A stretch of 14,847 nt of DNA from Pseudomonadota bacterium. Its GTDB lineage: Bacteria; Pseudomonadota; Gammaproteobacteria; Burkholderiales; Gallionellaceae. Numbering within the stretch: position 1 is the first letter of the stretch; each line of letters opens with the position of its first letter. The DNA is taken from positions 1-14,847 of the forward strand of contig JAJXWG010000019.1 in the NCBI GenBank assembly GCA_021781695.1. Direction: 5' to 3'. The notes under the pieces were generated by a model. The model saw only the letters and a list, made by a program, of their open reading frames with translations, searched no databases and was not told the origin of the DNA. A program made the translations under genes and the position numbers. This document shows, one piece after another, positions 8,201 through 14,847 of the stretch.

Positions 8201-8842
8201 GCGCGCCTGAGAATGAAGATCGAATTGGCTTATAATGATGTGACCAACGAGACGCCGCTGATGAGACTGATCGGCCGGCGCGACCAGATTGCACTGCAGG
8301 GCAATTACCAGATTGATGGCAGGAATGAATGGGAAACGCGCGGCGAGTTGAACCAATACCACAGCATTGATCAGCAGAGTATGGGAAGCGGACAGACTCT
8401 CTCCACGACACTGACACATCATTTAAGCGATGCTCATCCTGCCCTGCAGGGTATCGTGAATGGCACATGGAGCACTTTCCAGCCCGCAGGCACCGTGCTC
8501 ACAGGCAGGGTTGCAAGCCTTGTCCCGTCAGGTCAAATCGGTAGCGCCGGCTATTTCATGCCGCAGAATGTGCATGAAATATCAACCTATGCGCATGTCG
8601 GGGACATGACTGACAGCAGACTTCCTGCGCATGATTTCGAGTACATGGGTGAGGTCGGCAGATATTATGATACGGTTTACGGCGGAGGCTGGCGCATGAA
8701 TGCCGGCGTTGCAGGGCGCGTGATCGGCGCAGACCGGTTGCAGGTTTTCCTCCGCTATGACCAGGGTGCATATCGCCAGGGCGCCAACGAGCAATATGTG
8801 CCCACGCTGGAGGCCGGTGTTGTATATACGTTGCATTATTAA
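5276..8842 (+). CDS. pelB: PelB: TPR scaffold and outer-membrane Pel porin
   Basis: This 1188-residue protein (P. aeruginosa PelB is 1193) joins the inner-membrane synthesis complex to the outer-membrane pore. It has a short N-terminal cytoplasmic stretch and one membrane span (about 12-29, FGLIGLVVTVGVVLVLLY). A very long periplasmic helical region of TPR repeats (about 40-890) follows, which in P. aeruginosa binds PelA and guides the polymer. A C-terminal beta-barrel (about 905-1188) has alternating hydrophobic and polar strands and ends in aromatic Y (YTLHY), as outer-membrane proteins do. The frame is open from 5144, inside pelA, but ATG 5276 is preferred because it follows AAAGG and gives a PelB-like N-terminus right before the membrane span. 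The ribosome site is only three bases from the ATG, so coupling to pelA translation is likely. Confidence 0.95.
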   Translation: MNAPRPRLVTPFGLIGLVVTVGVVLVLLYPQRFLLEQIRSGEKVDEVSLQYMRNLLATEPDNHALRLKLARDYAELGQFEKALGLLEPLYAQPKWREEAAVEQIGILEKMFWQAQPGSADRGQKLNRLRQALHENESRIFSAGALRRLADAAGQAGEEALVQRTVERLVRISPDQASLSLAARVTEETGRYLDSAGYQWRACQLLADQPRKTACILQTIRILQSGGLGRLGLQWVKQLPENEWQRPDVLYSLTRLALAANRPADADEFAAKLMEQSQESTYVPAHFDLAYAAFLGNRDLLRAFDAASIAVEHEPDSPLWRERLAQISEWTAHPEVAMAQWRWLALHQGKESAWQSWMRLAGGLFDYAAQIIGLQHMSRGKDDRYARKIVKLYEDIGQPEDALAWLKKQGDLSRHPDLLLLQAEVLAHMGRDAEAISAYKQYLGQNAASPDLAVTISGMMMRAGLYQDAFEVLKKSQVQAKPKDQSFWLNLGELAWQLKEDEETIVAYRMLSDSPDAEQFEQQRLFLALKRKNPRLAAQTAERYWLKSAHIELFMDAARTYAELNDWQEVERLYEKAQNFDDYRGNFQFVELRAEMYQHAGNYAAALQDREFLVRHYPGTSGVVESLLWLLMDAHQYEKLQYYMQKWARLIGRTPGLWDVYAAGQLALGRPDDALIVYKRIAKSHLRDDLWMLNYAATLEAAGQRDQAWKIRRRIWQQRLVRQDRNAWLDLQGNARDIEALRLLLLDEPALGQGVLWKLLREGTPALKQNSQFVELAAAWLNDRDQDDATRSWLIHRYASWLNTPLGARISDALARQDSEEASGILDREGAPPNDKMNLSYLAGRYNDAAELAFGAMDRSRRDESLYGQAAPMLLHNDHTLGAMTAFRNLYDYKEMERSISTTGQRIGGFKLDLSLHQTSRFGVNPAILSNAPNETGGEISLHQTGNSYVNTLTLKLSQSLNTQAGIVFSQIRQIGARLRMKIELAYNDVTNETPLMRLIGRRDQIALQGNYQIDGRNEWETRGELNQYHSIDQQSMGSGQTLSTTLTHHLSDAHPALQGIVNGTWSTFQPAGTVLTGRVASLVPSGQIGSAGYFMPQNVHEISTYAHVGDMTDSRLPAHDFEYMGEVGRYYDTVYGGGWRMNAGVAGRVIGADRLQVFLRYDQGAYRQGANEQYVPTLEAGVVYTLHY

Positions 8843-8860
8843 TCATTCGAAAGGAAGAGC

Positions 8861-9373
8861 ATGAAACGCTTGCTGATTATTTGCCTGTTGCTTCTGGCTG
8901 GTTGCGCGATCACTGACAGCAGCAAGGCGCCGGTGTTGGACAAGGATGCAAAATGGGCACTGCTGCCGATGGAGAACCATACAGAAACACCCCAGGCTGC
9001 TTTGCGCATGGAAGCCATCACCGAGACCATCTTCCGTGTCAAAGGCGCGATGTCGCTGGAAACCTATCCTTCTGTACCGAATCAGGACAGCCTGTTTGAA
9101 CCAGCTGATGCCAAGGCAGTCGAGGCCGCACTCGGCTGGGCGCAACAATCCGGGGCGCGCTATGCAATCACCGGGACAGTGAACGAATGGAGATACAAAA
9201 CCGGTGTCGACGGCGAGCCAGCAGTAGGCGTCACGATAAAAATCATCGATGTGCAGACTCGCCAGGTGATATGGAGTGCAGCTGGCGGACGCACGGGATG
9301 GGGGCGTGAGGCGGTCAGCGCGGTTGCCCAGAAATTGCTGGAAAAACTGACAGACAGCATCAGGCTGAAATGA
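8861..9373 (+). CDS. pelC: PelC: outer-membrane lipoprotein of Pel export
   Basis: This 170-residue lipoprotein (P. aeruginosa PelC is 172) has a short basic-hydrophobic signal and the lipobox L-A-G-C15. Alanine at +2 predicts sorting to the outer membrane. In Pseudomonas PelC forms a dodecameric ring on the inner face of the outer membrane, whose acidic funnel steers cationic Pel into the PelB barrel. The body shows an alternating beta/alpha pattern: WALLPMENHT, an AITGTVNEW strand, and a conserved late segment TGWGREAVS (about 146-154). An AAAGGAAG ribosome site lies about six bases before the ATG, the clearest one in the operon. It follows pelB by 18 bases and overlaps pelD by ATGA. Family membership rests on length, lipobox, neighbours and these motifs together. 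Confidence 0.93.
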   Translation: MKRLLIICLLLLAGCAITDSSKAPVLDKDAKWALLPMENHTETPQAALRMEAITETIFRVKGAMSLETYPSVPNQDSLFEPADAKAVEAALGWAQQSGARYAITGTVNEWRYKTGVDGEPAVGVTIKIIDVQTRQVIWSAAGGRTGWGREAVSAVAQKLLEKLTDSIRLK

Positions 9374-10689
9374 ATTTCTATCGGCATTTGTTGCCGCAGG
9401 GCGGCAGGCATTATGGGCAATGGCTGGAAACATTGGTCATCAGCCTGGCAGCACTGCTCCTGTCTTACAGCACGCTGCCTGATGATCCTTTCAATGCCCA
9501 TATCTTCCCGTGGGTATGGATGGCGCCCTTGCTGATTGCGCTGCGCTACGGCGTGCTGATGGGCATCGTATCGGTCCTGATCTTCCTGGCAGGCTGGCTC
9601 GCATGGTCAGTCGGGCGGGGGCAGGGGTATGACATGTTTCCCCGCCTCACCTTCATCGGCGGCACGCTGATGGTGATGATCAGCGGAGAGTTCTGCAGCG
9701 GATGGCTGATCCGCATGCGGCGCATCAGGGAGTTGCAGCATTACACGGAGCAGCGGCTGGAACTGCTCACCAGGCGCCTTTACCTGCTTAGCTTATCCCA
9801 TGACCGTCTTGAACAGGATCTGATCGGCCGCCCAGCCAGCCTGCGCGAAGGTCTGAAGGAGCTGCACCGCGTCATGCCTACCGAACAGGGGCTGCCTGGC
9901 GCGCAGCTTTACCTGTCGCTGGTGGTGCGACAGTGCAATCTCAGCGTGGCTGGACTGCATGCAGTCGTGAATGGAAAAATCAGCCTGCAGCCTGCAGCCG
10001 AAGTGGGTGCGTTCACCCCTGTCGACGATAACGATCCGCTCATTGCACATTGCATGGAAAGCGGCAAGCTGGTTCATGTCAATATTGAAGAAAATCTGAT
10101 CAGGTTGCCCAGCCGCTATCTGGTGGCGGTCCCCGCGAAAACGGCAGAAGGACATATCGTTGCGATCATGGCGGTCGAAAAAATCCCGTTTTTTGCGTTG
10201 CAGAGTGAAAACATGCAGACCTTGTCCGTGCTGACAAGCTATTACGCAGACACCATCGCCGCCAGCGAATTCTCACCGTTCCTGACGGACAAGCTAAAGG
10301 ATTGCCCGATTGATTTTTTCAAGGCGATGCATACGCTTGGGCACCTGCAGCACGATATGCAAATCAGCAGCATGCTGGTGGGTTTTGTGGCATCCGACAA
10401 TACGGAAAGCGCCGAACTTTTGAAATTCATCGCCAGTGCAGTGCGCGGACTTGACGAGACCTGGACATTGACCAGAGGCGATTTGCGCATCTGCATGGTG
10501 CTGCTGCCCTTGACGAGAGAGAGCGCGCTTGGCGGTTATCTGGAAAGAATTGAGCGCATCTTTGTCGAGCGCTTCGGCAGGCGGCTTGGCCAGGCGGGGA
10601 TACGTACCCGTTCGGTTGCGCTTGATCAGAACCAGGTTAATGTGATGCTGGAAAATTTCATTCTGGCACTCACTCAAAGGCAGCCATGA
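9370..10689 (+). CDS. pelD: PelD: inner-membrane c-di-GMP receptor of Pel synthesis
   Basis: This 439-residue protein (P. aeruginosa PelD is 455) switches on Pel polymerisation when it binds cyclic di-GMP. The N-terminus has about four membrane spans (roughly 20-36, 47-66, 67-82, 94-114), followed by a charged helix likely to be a coiled coil (about 115-150). A GAF domain (about 170-300) and a degenerate GGDEF domain (about 312-435) follow. The GGDEF active-site signature is absent, so it should not make c-di-GMP, but the inhibitory-site motif R359-G-L-D362 is intact and matches RxxD of PelD. A second arginine in the 383-396 stretch (R393 by spacing) may complete the site. The ATG overlaps the pelC stop (ATGA) and the gene's own stop overlaps pelE, so translation is coupled on both sides. 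Confidence 0.94.
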   Translation: MNFYRHLLPQGGRHYGQWLETLVISLAALLLSYSTLPDDPFNAHIFPWVWMAPLLIALRYGVLMGIVSVLIFLAGWLAWSVGRGQGYDMFPRLTFIGGTLMVMISGEFCSGWLIRMRRIRELQHYTEQRLELLTRRLYLLSLSHDRLEQDLIGRPASLREGLKELHRVMPTEQGLPGAQLYLSLVVRQCNLSVAGLHAVVNGKISLQPAAEVGAFTPVDDNDPLIAHCMESGKLVHVNIEENLIRLPSRYLVAVPAKTAEGHIVAIMAVEKIPFFALQSENMQTLSVLTSYYADTIAASEFSPFLTDKLKDCPIDFFKAMHTLGHLQHDMQISSMLVGFVASDNTESAELLKFIASAVRGLDETWTLTRGDLRICMVLLPLTRESALGGYLERIERIFVERFGRRLGQAGIRTRSVALDQNQVNVMLENFILALTQRQP

Positions 10690-11687
10690 TCTTCGGCAAT
10701 AAATTCGTCCTGGCCGGCATCATTCTGGAGTGCGGCGCATTTTTCATCCTGATGCAGCATGTTTCCGTACCACTGCAATTGCTCGGTTTTGTGATGTTGC
10801 ATGCCGCGGCATCGTTCATTGCGGCGCAGCTGGCTTTGCTGTTCTTGCCCGAACATTATCGGCAGCCCAGACGGGCGGTATTGGGATTGTTTTTTTTGTT
10901 GGTTTTTTTTGTGCCGCTGTTTTCGCTGATTGCGGTGTTCGCAATCGTGGTGGTGATCCGCTTTTTCACCAAATCCGTTGTCGACTACCCGTTCGTCAGG
11001 ATTGAATTGCCAAAATTCACTTTGGGTGGCGCTGGCATTCGTCATTCATTGGGCGAGGGTGCGATACGCACGCGGTTGAATACACCGGGGCTGTCCACTG
11101 AAGTCCGCGTGAAGGCGCTGCTCTCGGCTCATGCGATGTCAGCGCGGTTTTCCATTCCCATGCTGAAGGAGTTGCTGGGAGATGAAGCGGATGACTTGCG
11201 CCTGCTTGCCTATGGCATGCTGGATCAGCGCGAAAAAACCTTGAATGCACTGATTCACGATGTGTTGGAAAAACTTCAGGATGCCCATGAGCCCAGCTTG
11301 CGTGAGCTTTACCAGAAGCAGCTGGCTGAACTGTATTGGGCTTTTGCATATGAGAATCTGAGCGAGGGAGACATACTGAGTTACATGCTCACGCAGGCCG
11401 GGCACCACGCGCGCGCGGCCCTCGAAACCAGAGTGGATGGGGATCTTTATGTATTGCTCGCGCAAATCCTGATCAGACAGGAAAAATATAAGGAGGCCGA
11501 GGAAGCGTTCAGCCGGGCGATAGGCCTTGGAATGCCGGTGATGCGGATACAACCTTATCTTGCCGAACTGGCTTATCTGCGAGGGGACTATCTGGCAGTG
11601 CTGCAGCATCTTAAGCAGCTGCCCGCCAACAATCAGGTTCAGCGCATCGCCAACATTCAGCGCTTCTGGCTGGGAGGAGAGGCATGA
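10686..11687 (+). CDS. pelE: PelE: inner-membrane TPR protein of the Pel synthase complex
   Basis: This 333-residue protein (P. aeruginosa PelE is 329) has hydrophobic segments at about 7-23, 28-54 and 64-93. A cytoplasmic helical region with TPR-like repeats follows; the clearest is around DLYVLLAQILIRQEKYKEAE, with a second helix pair near the C-terminus. In Pseudomonas PelE joins PelD and PelG and helps bring the glycosyltransferase PelF to the membrane. It has no catalytic motif that I can see, consistent with a scaffold. It overlaps pelD and pelF by ATGA at each end. The membrane-span codons 68-76 include two runs of eight T (10890-10897 and 10903-10910), an unusual spot prone to slippage. 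Identity rests on position, length and topology more than on sequence motifs. Confidence 0.9.
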   Translation: MIFGNKFVLAGIILECGAFFILMQHVSVPLQLLGFVMLHAAASFIAAQLALLFLPEHYRQPRRAVLGLFFLLVFFVPLFSLIAVFAIVVVIRFFTKSVVDYPFVRIELPKFTLGGAGIRHSLGEGAIRTRLNTPGLSTEVRVKALLSAHAMSARFSIPMLKELLGDEADDLRLLAYGMLDQREKTLNALIHDVLEKLQDAHEPSLRELYQKQLAELYWAFAYENLSEGDILSYMLTQAGHHARAALETRVDGDLYVLLAQILIRQEKYKEAEEAFSRAIGLGMPVMRIQPYLAELAYLRGDYLAVLQHLKQLPANNQVQRIANIQRFWLGGEA

Positions 11688-13183
11688 GTTTTCCTGTTGC
11701 AGAAGAAGCCGATATTGCGCTGTTGCTGGAGGGCACATTTCCCTATGTGAGCGGCGGTGTGTCAAGCTGGGTGAACCAGATCATCAAGGCCTATCCCGAA
11801 TATCGCTTTGCGGTGGTTTTTCTGGGCAGCCGTCTACAGGACTATGGCGAGATGAAATATGCGCTTCCCGACAATATTGTGCATTTCGAGGCACATTATC
11901 TGTATGACGCGCATGCTAAGCCGCCGGTGCTGGCAGAAGCGGGCGATCCTGCGGTGGCCGAACAAGTGGTTTTGCTGCACCAATCGTTTGGCTTTGTTCA
12001 GGACAATACCGCCTGCGTCTTTGCGCAGATGGCGAAGCTGTTAAAACAGGGCGAAATCAACGAGGCGTTTTTTCTGCACAGCCGGCAGGCGTGGCAGTTC
12101 ATTACGCAAAGTTATCAGGAATACTGTACCGACCCTTCTTTCATCGACTATTTCTGGACAGTGCGCGCGATGCATGAGCCCATCTGGGCCATGGAAAAAA
12201 TCGCTGCCAACCTGATTCCCGTGCGCGCCTACCATACTGTTTCAACAGGCTATGCAGGGTTGCTCGGCGGTTTATTGAAGGTTCGCACCGGCAAACCGCT
12301 TATTCTGTCGGAGCACGGCATCTATACCAAGGAACGGAAGATCGATTTGTACCAGAGCGCATGGATACGCGACAACCGCAACGTCTTTGAAAAAGATCCG
12401 ACCGAGGTCAGTTATTTCCGCGAGTTGTGGGTGCGCTTCTATTCCTCTTTGGGGCGGCTGTGTTATCACCAGGCAGACAGGATTACCGCATTGTATGAGG
12501 CCAATCGTCAGCGCCAGATCAGCGATGGTGCGCCGGCTGAGCTTACCCGCGTGATACCCAACGGTATCGACCTTGCGCGTTTCCAAACCTTGCGCGCCAA
12601 ACGTCCCGGAACGCCACCGCCCGTTTTATGTTTGATCGGCCGAGTCGTGTCGATCAAGGATGTAAAAACCTTCATACGCATGATGCGCAGTGTGATCAAC
12701 AGAATGCCTGATGCCGAAGGCTGGATTGCCGGCCCGGAAGATGAAGATGCGGGCTATGTTCAGGAATGCCGCGACCTCGTGATCAGCCTTGGCCTGAATG
12801 AAAAAGTCAAATTCCTGGGATTTCAGAAGGTTGAGGTGATACTGGAAAAAATCGGGCTCGTCGTGCTTTCCTCGATCAGCGAGGCGCTGCCGCTGGTCGT
12901 GCTGGAAGGCTATGCGGCAGGTGTGCCTGCGTTGACGACCGATGTGGGCGCTTGCAGCCAGCTGGTTTATGGGCTGACGCCAGAAGATAAGGCATTGGGT
13001 GCTGCGGGCGCGGTCGTGCGGATTGCCGATCCTCAAGCGATGGCTGCTGCTGCGATCGAACTGTTGCGCCCGGAAAACTGGTTTCCGGCGCGCGATGCCG
13101 CGATTGCAAGGGTAGAACGCTATTATACAGAAGCGCAGATGTTTGATGAATTCAGGCAAATCTATGAAGAGGCGCTGGTGTAA
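11684..13183 (+). CDS. pelF: PelF: cytosolic GT4 glycosyltransferase that builds Pel
   Basis: This 499-residue GT-B fold enzyme of family GT4 (P. aeruginosa PelF is 507) adds N-acetylated hexosamine units from UDP-sugars to the growing Pel chain. The N-terminal LLLEGTFPYVSGGVSSW (13-29) contains the glycine-rich acceptor-side loop typical of PelF. SEHGIYTKER (209-218) is a further PelF signature. The donor-site pair is R320 and K325 (GRVVSIKDV), and the E-x7-E motif is E400 and E408 (SEALPLVVLE), which binds the nucleotide sugar. There is no signal peptide or membrane span, as expected for a soluble partner of PelD, PelE and PelG. The start overlaps the pelE stop (ATGA) and the stop overlaps pelG (TAATG). 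Confidence 0.96.
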   Translation: MSFPVAEEADIALLLEGTFPYVSGGVSSWVNQIIKAYPEYRFAVVFLGSRLQDYGEMKYALPDNIVHFEAHYLYDAHAKPPVLAEAGDPAVAEQVVLLHQSFGFVQDNTACVFAQMAKLLKQGEINEAFFLHSRQAWQFITQSYQEYCTDPSFIDYFWTVRAMHEPIWAMEKIAANLIPVRAYHTVSTGYAGLLGGLLKVRTGKPLILSEHGIYTKERKIDLYQSAWIRDNRNVFEKDPTEVSYFRELWVRFYSSLGRLCYHQADRITALYEANRQRQISDGAPAELTRVIPNGIDLARFQTLRAKRPGTPPPVLCLIGRVVSIKDVKTFIRMMRSVINRMPDAEGWIAGPEDEDAGYVQECRDLVISLGLNEKVKFLGFQKVEVILEKIGLVVLSSISEALPLVVLEGYAAGVPALTTDVGACSQLVYGLTPEDKALGAAGAVVRIADPQAMAAAAIELLRPENWFPARDAAIARVERYYTEAQMFDEFRQIYEEALV

Positions 13184-14556
13184 TGGCTGGCATCGGTTTT
13201 GAAATCAGAAAAATCCTGAAACGCGACAGTTACCTGTCGGTGTTTAGCGCATATGCCTATGCCGGGATCATCGGTTCCGGACCATGGGTATTATCCATAC
13301 TCGGCGTTCTTCTGATCGGCCTCATGAGCCTGGGAGTTGTATTGCCAGAGGTGCTCATCACGCAGTTTCAGGTCACGGTCACCCACCTGATTGCGATGAG
13401 CCTGATATTGACCGGTTTTCTGCAATTGGGATTCACGCGCTATATCGCTGACCGGCTGTATCTCAAAGATACCGATGCCATTTTGCCAAATTTCATGGGC
13501 GCCATATTTATCACCATGCTGGTGTCTGGTCTGATAGGCGTGGCATTGGCCGTGTTTGCGTTCCCAGAGCAGGATGCGTTTTACCGCATCCTGCTGATCG
13601 CCAATTTTGTGGTGCTGTGCAATATATGGATAGCCACGATTTTTCTGTCCGGCATGAAAAACTACAAAGCCATCCTGATACTTTATGCCATGGGTTATAG
13701 CCTTGCCGTGATGGCTGCCATTCTGTTGCGCGGCTTCGGGCTGGACGGATTGCTGCTCGGTATTCTGGTGGGGCATTTTACGTTATTCAGCGGCATGATG
13801 CTGTTCATCATCCGCTCCTACCCGTCCAACCGGTTTGTCGAATTCGACTTTCTGGAAAAAAAGCGCATGTTTGTTTCTCTGATATGGACAGGTTTTTTCT
13901 TCAATCTGGGAACATGGATAGACAAATACATTTTCTGGTATTCGCCATTGACCGGCCAGAAAGCGATCGGCGCGTTTCACGCCTCGCTGATCTACGACCT
14001 GCCCATTTTCCTGGCTTATCTGTCCATCATCCCGGGCATGGCGGTATTCCTGGTGCGCATGGAGACGGATTTCGTCGAGTACTATCAGAAATTTTACGAC
14101 GCGGTGCGCGACGGCGGCACGCTCGATTACATAGAGGAAATGCGCGATGAGATGGTGGGAATCGCGCGCCAGGGAATTTTTGAAATCATCAAGGTCCAGT
14201 CGATAGCGGTGCTGGTTGTTTTTGTCGCAGCGCCCACGCTGCTGCGCGTTATCGGCATCTCGCAATACTATATTTCGTTATTGTATGTCGATGTCGTCGC
14301 GGCGGGCTTGCAGGTGGTATTCCTGGGTGTCATCAATGTCCTTTTTTATCTTGACAAGCGCATGATCGCGCTGGTTCTGACCGCGCTCTTCTCGGGACTG
14401 AACCTGATATTCAGCCTGCTCAGCATCCACCTTGGCGCAAGCTGGTATGGCTACGGCTTTGCCATCTCTTTGCTAATCACCCTTGTGGTAGGTTTGTACT
14501 GGCTGGATCGCAAACTGGCGATACTGGAATATGAGACCTTCATGCTGCAGAAATAA
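13183..14556 (+). CDS. pelG: PelG: inner-membrane Pel transporter (MOP/MATE-like)
   Basis: This 457-residue polytopic membrane protein (P. aeruginosa PelG is 456) has about twelve predicted spans. It belongs to the polysaccharide-transporter side of the MOP/MATE superfamily. The start MAGIGFEIRKILKRDSYLS is characteristic of PelG, and an amphipathic helix precedes span 1. A longer hydrophilic cytoplasmic loop (about residues 303-328, rich in E, D and R) splits the helices in the second half. The protein is thought to form the inner-membrane path through which the chain made by PelF leaves the cytoplasm. Translation starts by a TAATG overlap with pelF, and a 60-base gap then separates it from the next gene. 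It is the last gene of the operon; no clear strong terminator follows. Confidence 0.95.
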   Translation: MAGIGFEIRKILKRDSYLSVFSAYAYAGIIGSGPWVLSILGVLLIGLMSLGVVLPEVLITQFQVTVTHLIAMSLILTGFLQLGFTRYIADRLYLKDTDAILPNFMGAIFITMLVSGLIGVALAVFAFPEQDAFYRILLIANFVVLCNIWIATIFLSGMKNYKAILILYAMGYSLAVMAAILLRGFGLDGLLLGILVGHFTLFSGMMLFIIRSYPSNRFVEFDFLEKKRMFVSLIWTGFFFNLGTWIDKYIFWYSPLTGQKAIGAFHASLIYDLPIFLAYLSIIPGMAVFLVRMETDFVEYYQKFYDAVRDGGTLDYIEEMRDEMVGIARQGIFEIIKVQSIAVLVVFVAAPTLLRVIGISQYYISLLYVDVVAAGLQVVFLGVINVLFYLDKRMIALVLTALFSGLNLIFSLLSIHLGASWYGYGFAISLLITLVVGLYWLDRKLAILEYETFMLQK

Positions 14557-14590
14557 CCGATGCACGCGATTGACCTTGCTTGACTATTTC

Positions 14591-14611
14591 CCTCTCTCGT
14601 GAGAAGGTTTT
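14591..14611 (+). promoter_or_regulatory. Weak hairpin over the ribosome site, followed by TTTT
   Basis: TCTC (14593-14596) pairs with GAGA (14601-14604) around a TCGT loop. Two more C-G pairs lie below it with one bulged A, and the hairpin is followed directly by four T. The 3' arm GAGAAGG is also the likely Shine-Dalgarno of the HDOD gene that starts at 14617. It could be a weak terminator for pel or a structure that hides the ribosome site. The stem is short, so either role is uncertain. Confidence 0.25.
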
Positions 14612-14616
14612 CCGCC

Positions 14617-14847
14617 ATGAAGACTGACATTGATCAATTGCTGGGTGGGGTGGACGGGCTGGTCACGCTGCCCCAGGTTTTTCTGCGCATCAACCGGCTG
14701 GTGGAGGATTCGGACAGCAACCTTTCCGATATCGCCAAGGCCGTAAGCCAGGATCCTGCCTTTACCGTGCGCATGCTGCGCGTGGCCAACAGCCCCTTCT
14801 ATGGATTTCCATCGGCGATAGATACGGTCGACAAGGCCGTGTCCGTG
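14617..14847 (+). CDS. HDOD-domain protein, N-terminal part (cut by window end)
   Basis: Seventy-seven codons are visible, open to the window edge. The protein begins MKTDIDQLL and continues with the N-terminal part of an HDOD domain: LPQVFLRINRLVED, then DIAKAVSQDPAFTVRMLRVANSP, then FYGFPSAIDTVDKAVSV. HDOD domains are non-enzymatic relatives of HD hydrolases found in signalling proteins, often joined to GGDEF, EAL, receiver or kinase parts. What follows here is beyond the window. AGAAGG lies nine bases before the ATG. The gap of 60 bases from pelG and the same strand leave open whether it belongs to the pel operon. The domain call is firm; the role is not known. Confidence 0.85.
   Translation, partial: MKTDIDQLLGGVDGLVTLPQVFLRINRLVEDSDSNLSDIAKAVSQDPAFTVRMLRVANSPFYGFPSAIDTVDKAVSV

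Noticed and set aside
12626..13159. Antisense open frame opposite pelF
   Set aside because: It covers the PelF donor-binding domain on the other strand and is a product of codon bias.
14570..14585. Tandem TTGAC motifs upstream of the HDOD gene as -35 elements
   Set aside because: No acceptable -10 hexamer follows at 16-18 bases from either copy.

Overview
The window looks like chromosomal DNA of a Gram-negative bacterium, most probably a betaproteobacterium of the Nitrosomonadales/Gallionellaceae kind. This is inferred from protein style, moderate GC and the Fnr/HemN pairing; it is not proven by any marker gene. Coding density is very high, and there is no gene-free stretch longer than about 130 bases. 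I saw no tRNA, rRNA, insertion sequence, CRISPR array or attachment site.

Left part (1-2423): an oxygen-response locus. Reading leftwards are an Fnr-type [4Fe-4S] regulator with all four cluster cysteines, a 48-residue single-span membrane protein, and the first codons of a further gene leaving the window. Reading rightwards is hemN, the oxygen-independent coproporphyrinogen III dehydrogenase. The 126-base divergent region holds a near-perfect FNR box (TTGAC-TCAC-ATCAA, 967-980). It lies 41.5 bases from the predicted hemN transcription start, the class II activation position, and it overlaps the -35 of a plausible fnr promoter. One site could therefore activate hemN and repress fnr.

Centre and right (2506-14556): a complete pelABCDEFG operon in the canonical order, with each protein close to its Pseudomonas aeruginosa counterpart in length. 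PelF polymerises the sugar chain in the cytoplasm. PelD (c-di-GMP receptor), PelE and PelG form the inner-membrane complex with it. PelA is the periplasmic deacetylase/glycoside hydrolase. PelB (TPR scaffold plus beta-barrel) and the lipoprotein PelC take the polymer through the outer membrane. Catalytic and ligand motifs are present where I could check them: the PelA MDGDGF and HxxxH motifs, the PelF E-x7-E motif and the PelD RxxD site. The genes are packed with 7- and 18-base gaps, then three ATGA overlaps and one TAATG overlap, so they very likely form one translationally coupled operon.

Right edge (14617-14847): the start of an HDOD-domain protein.

The main content is a recognisable system, not a new one. 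The points worth a second look are the shared FNR promoter, possible hemN read-through into pel with no visible terminator between them (tying biofilm matrix to oxygen), the unassigned small membrane protein beside fnr, and two T8 tracts in pelE that could allow slippage.
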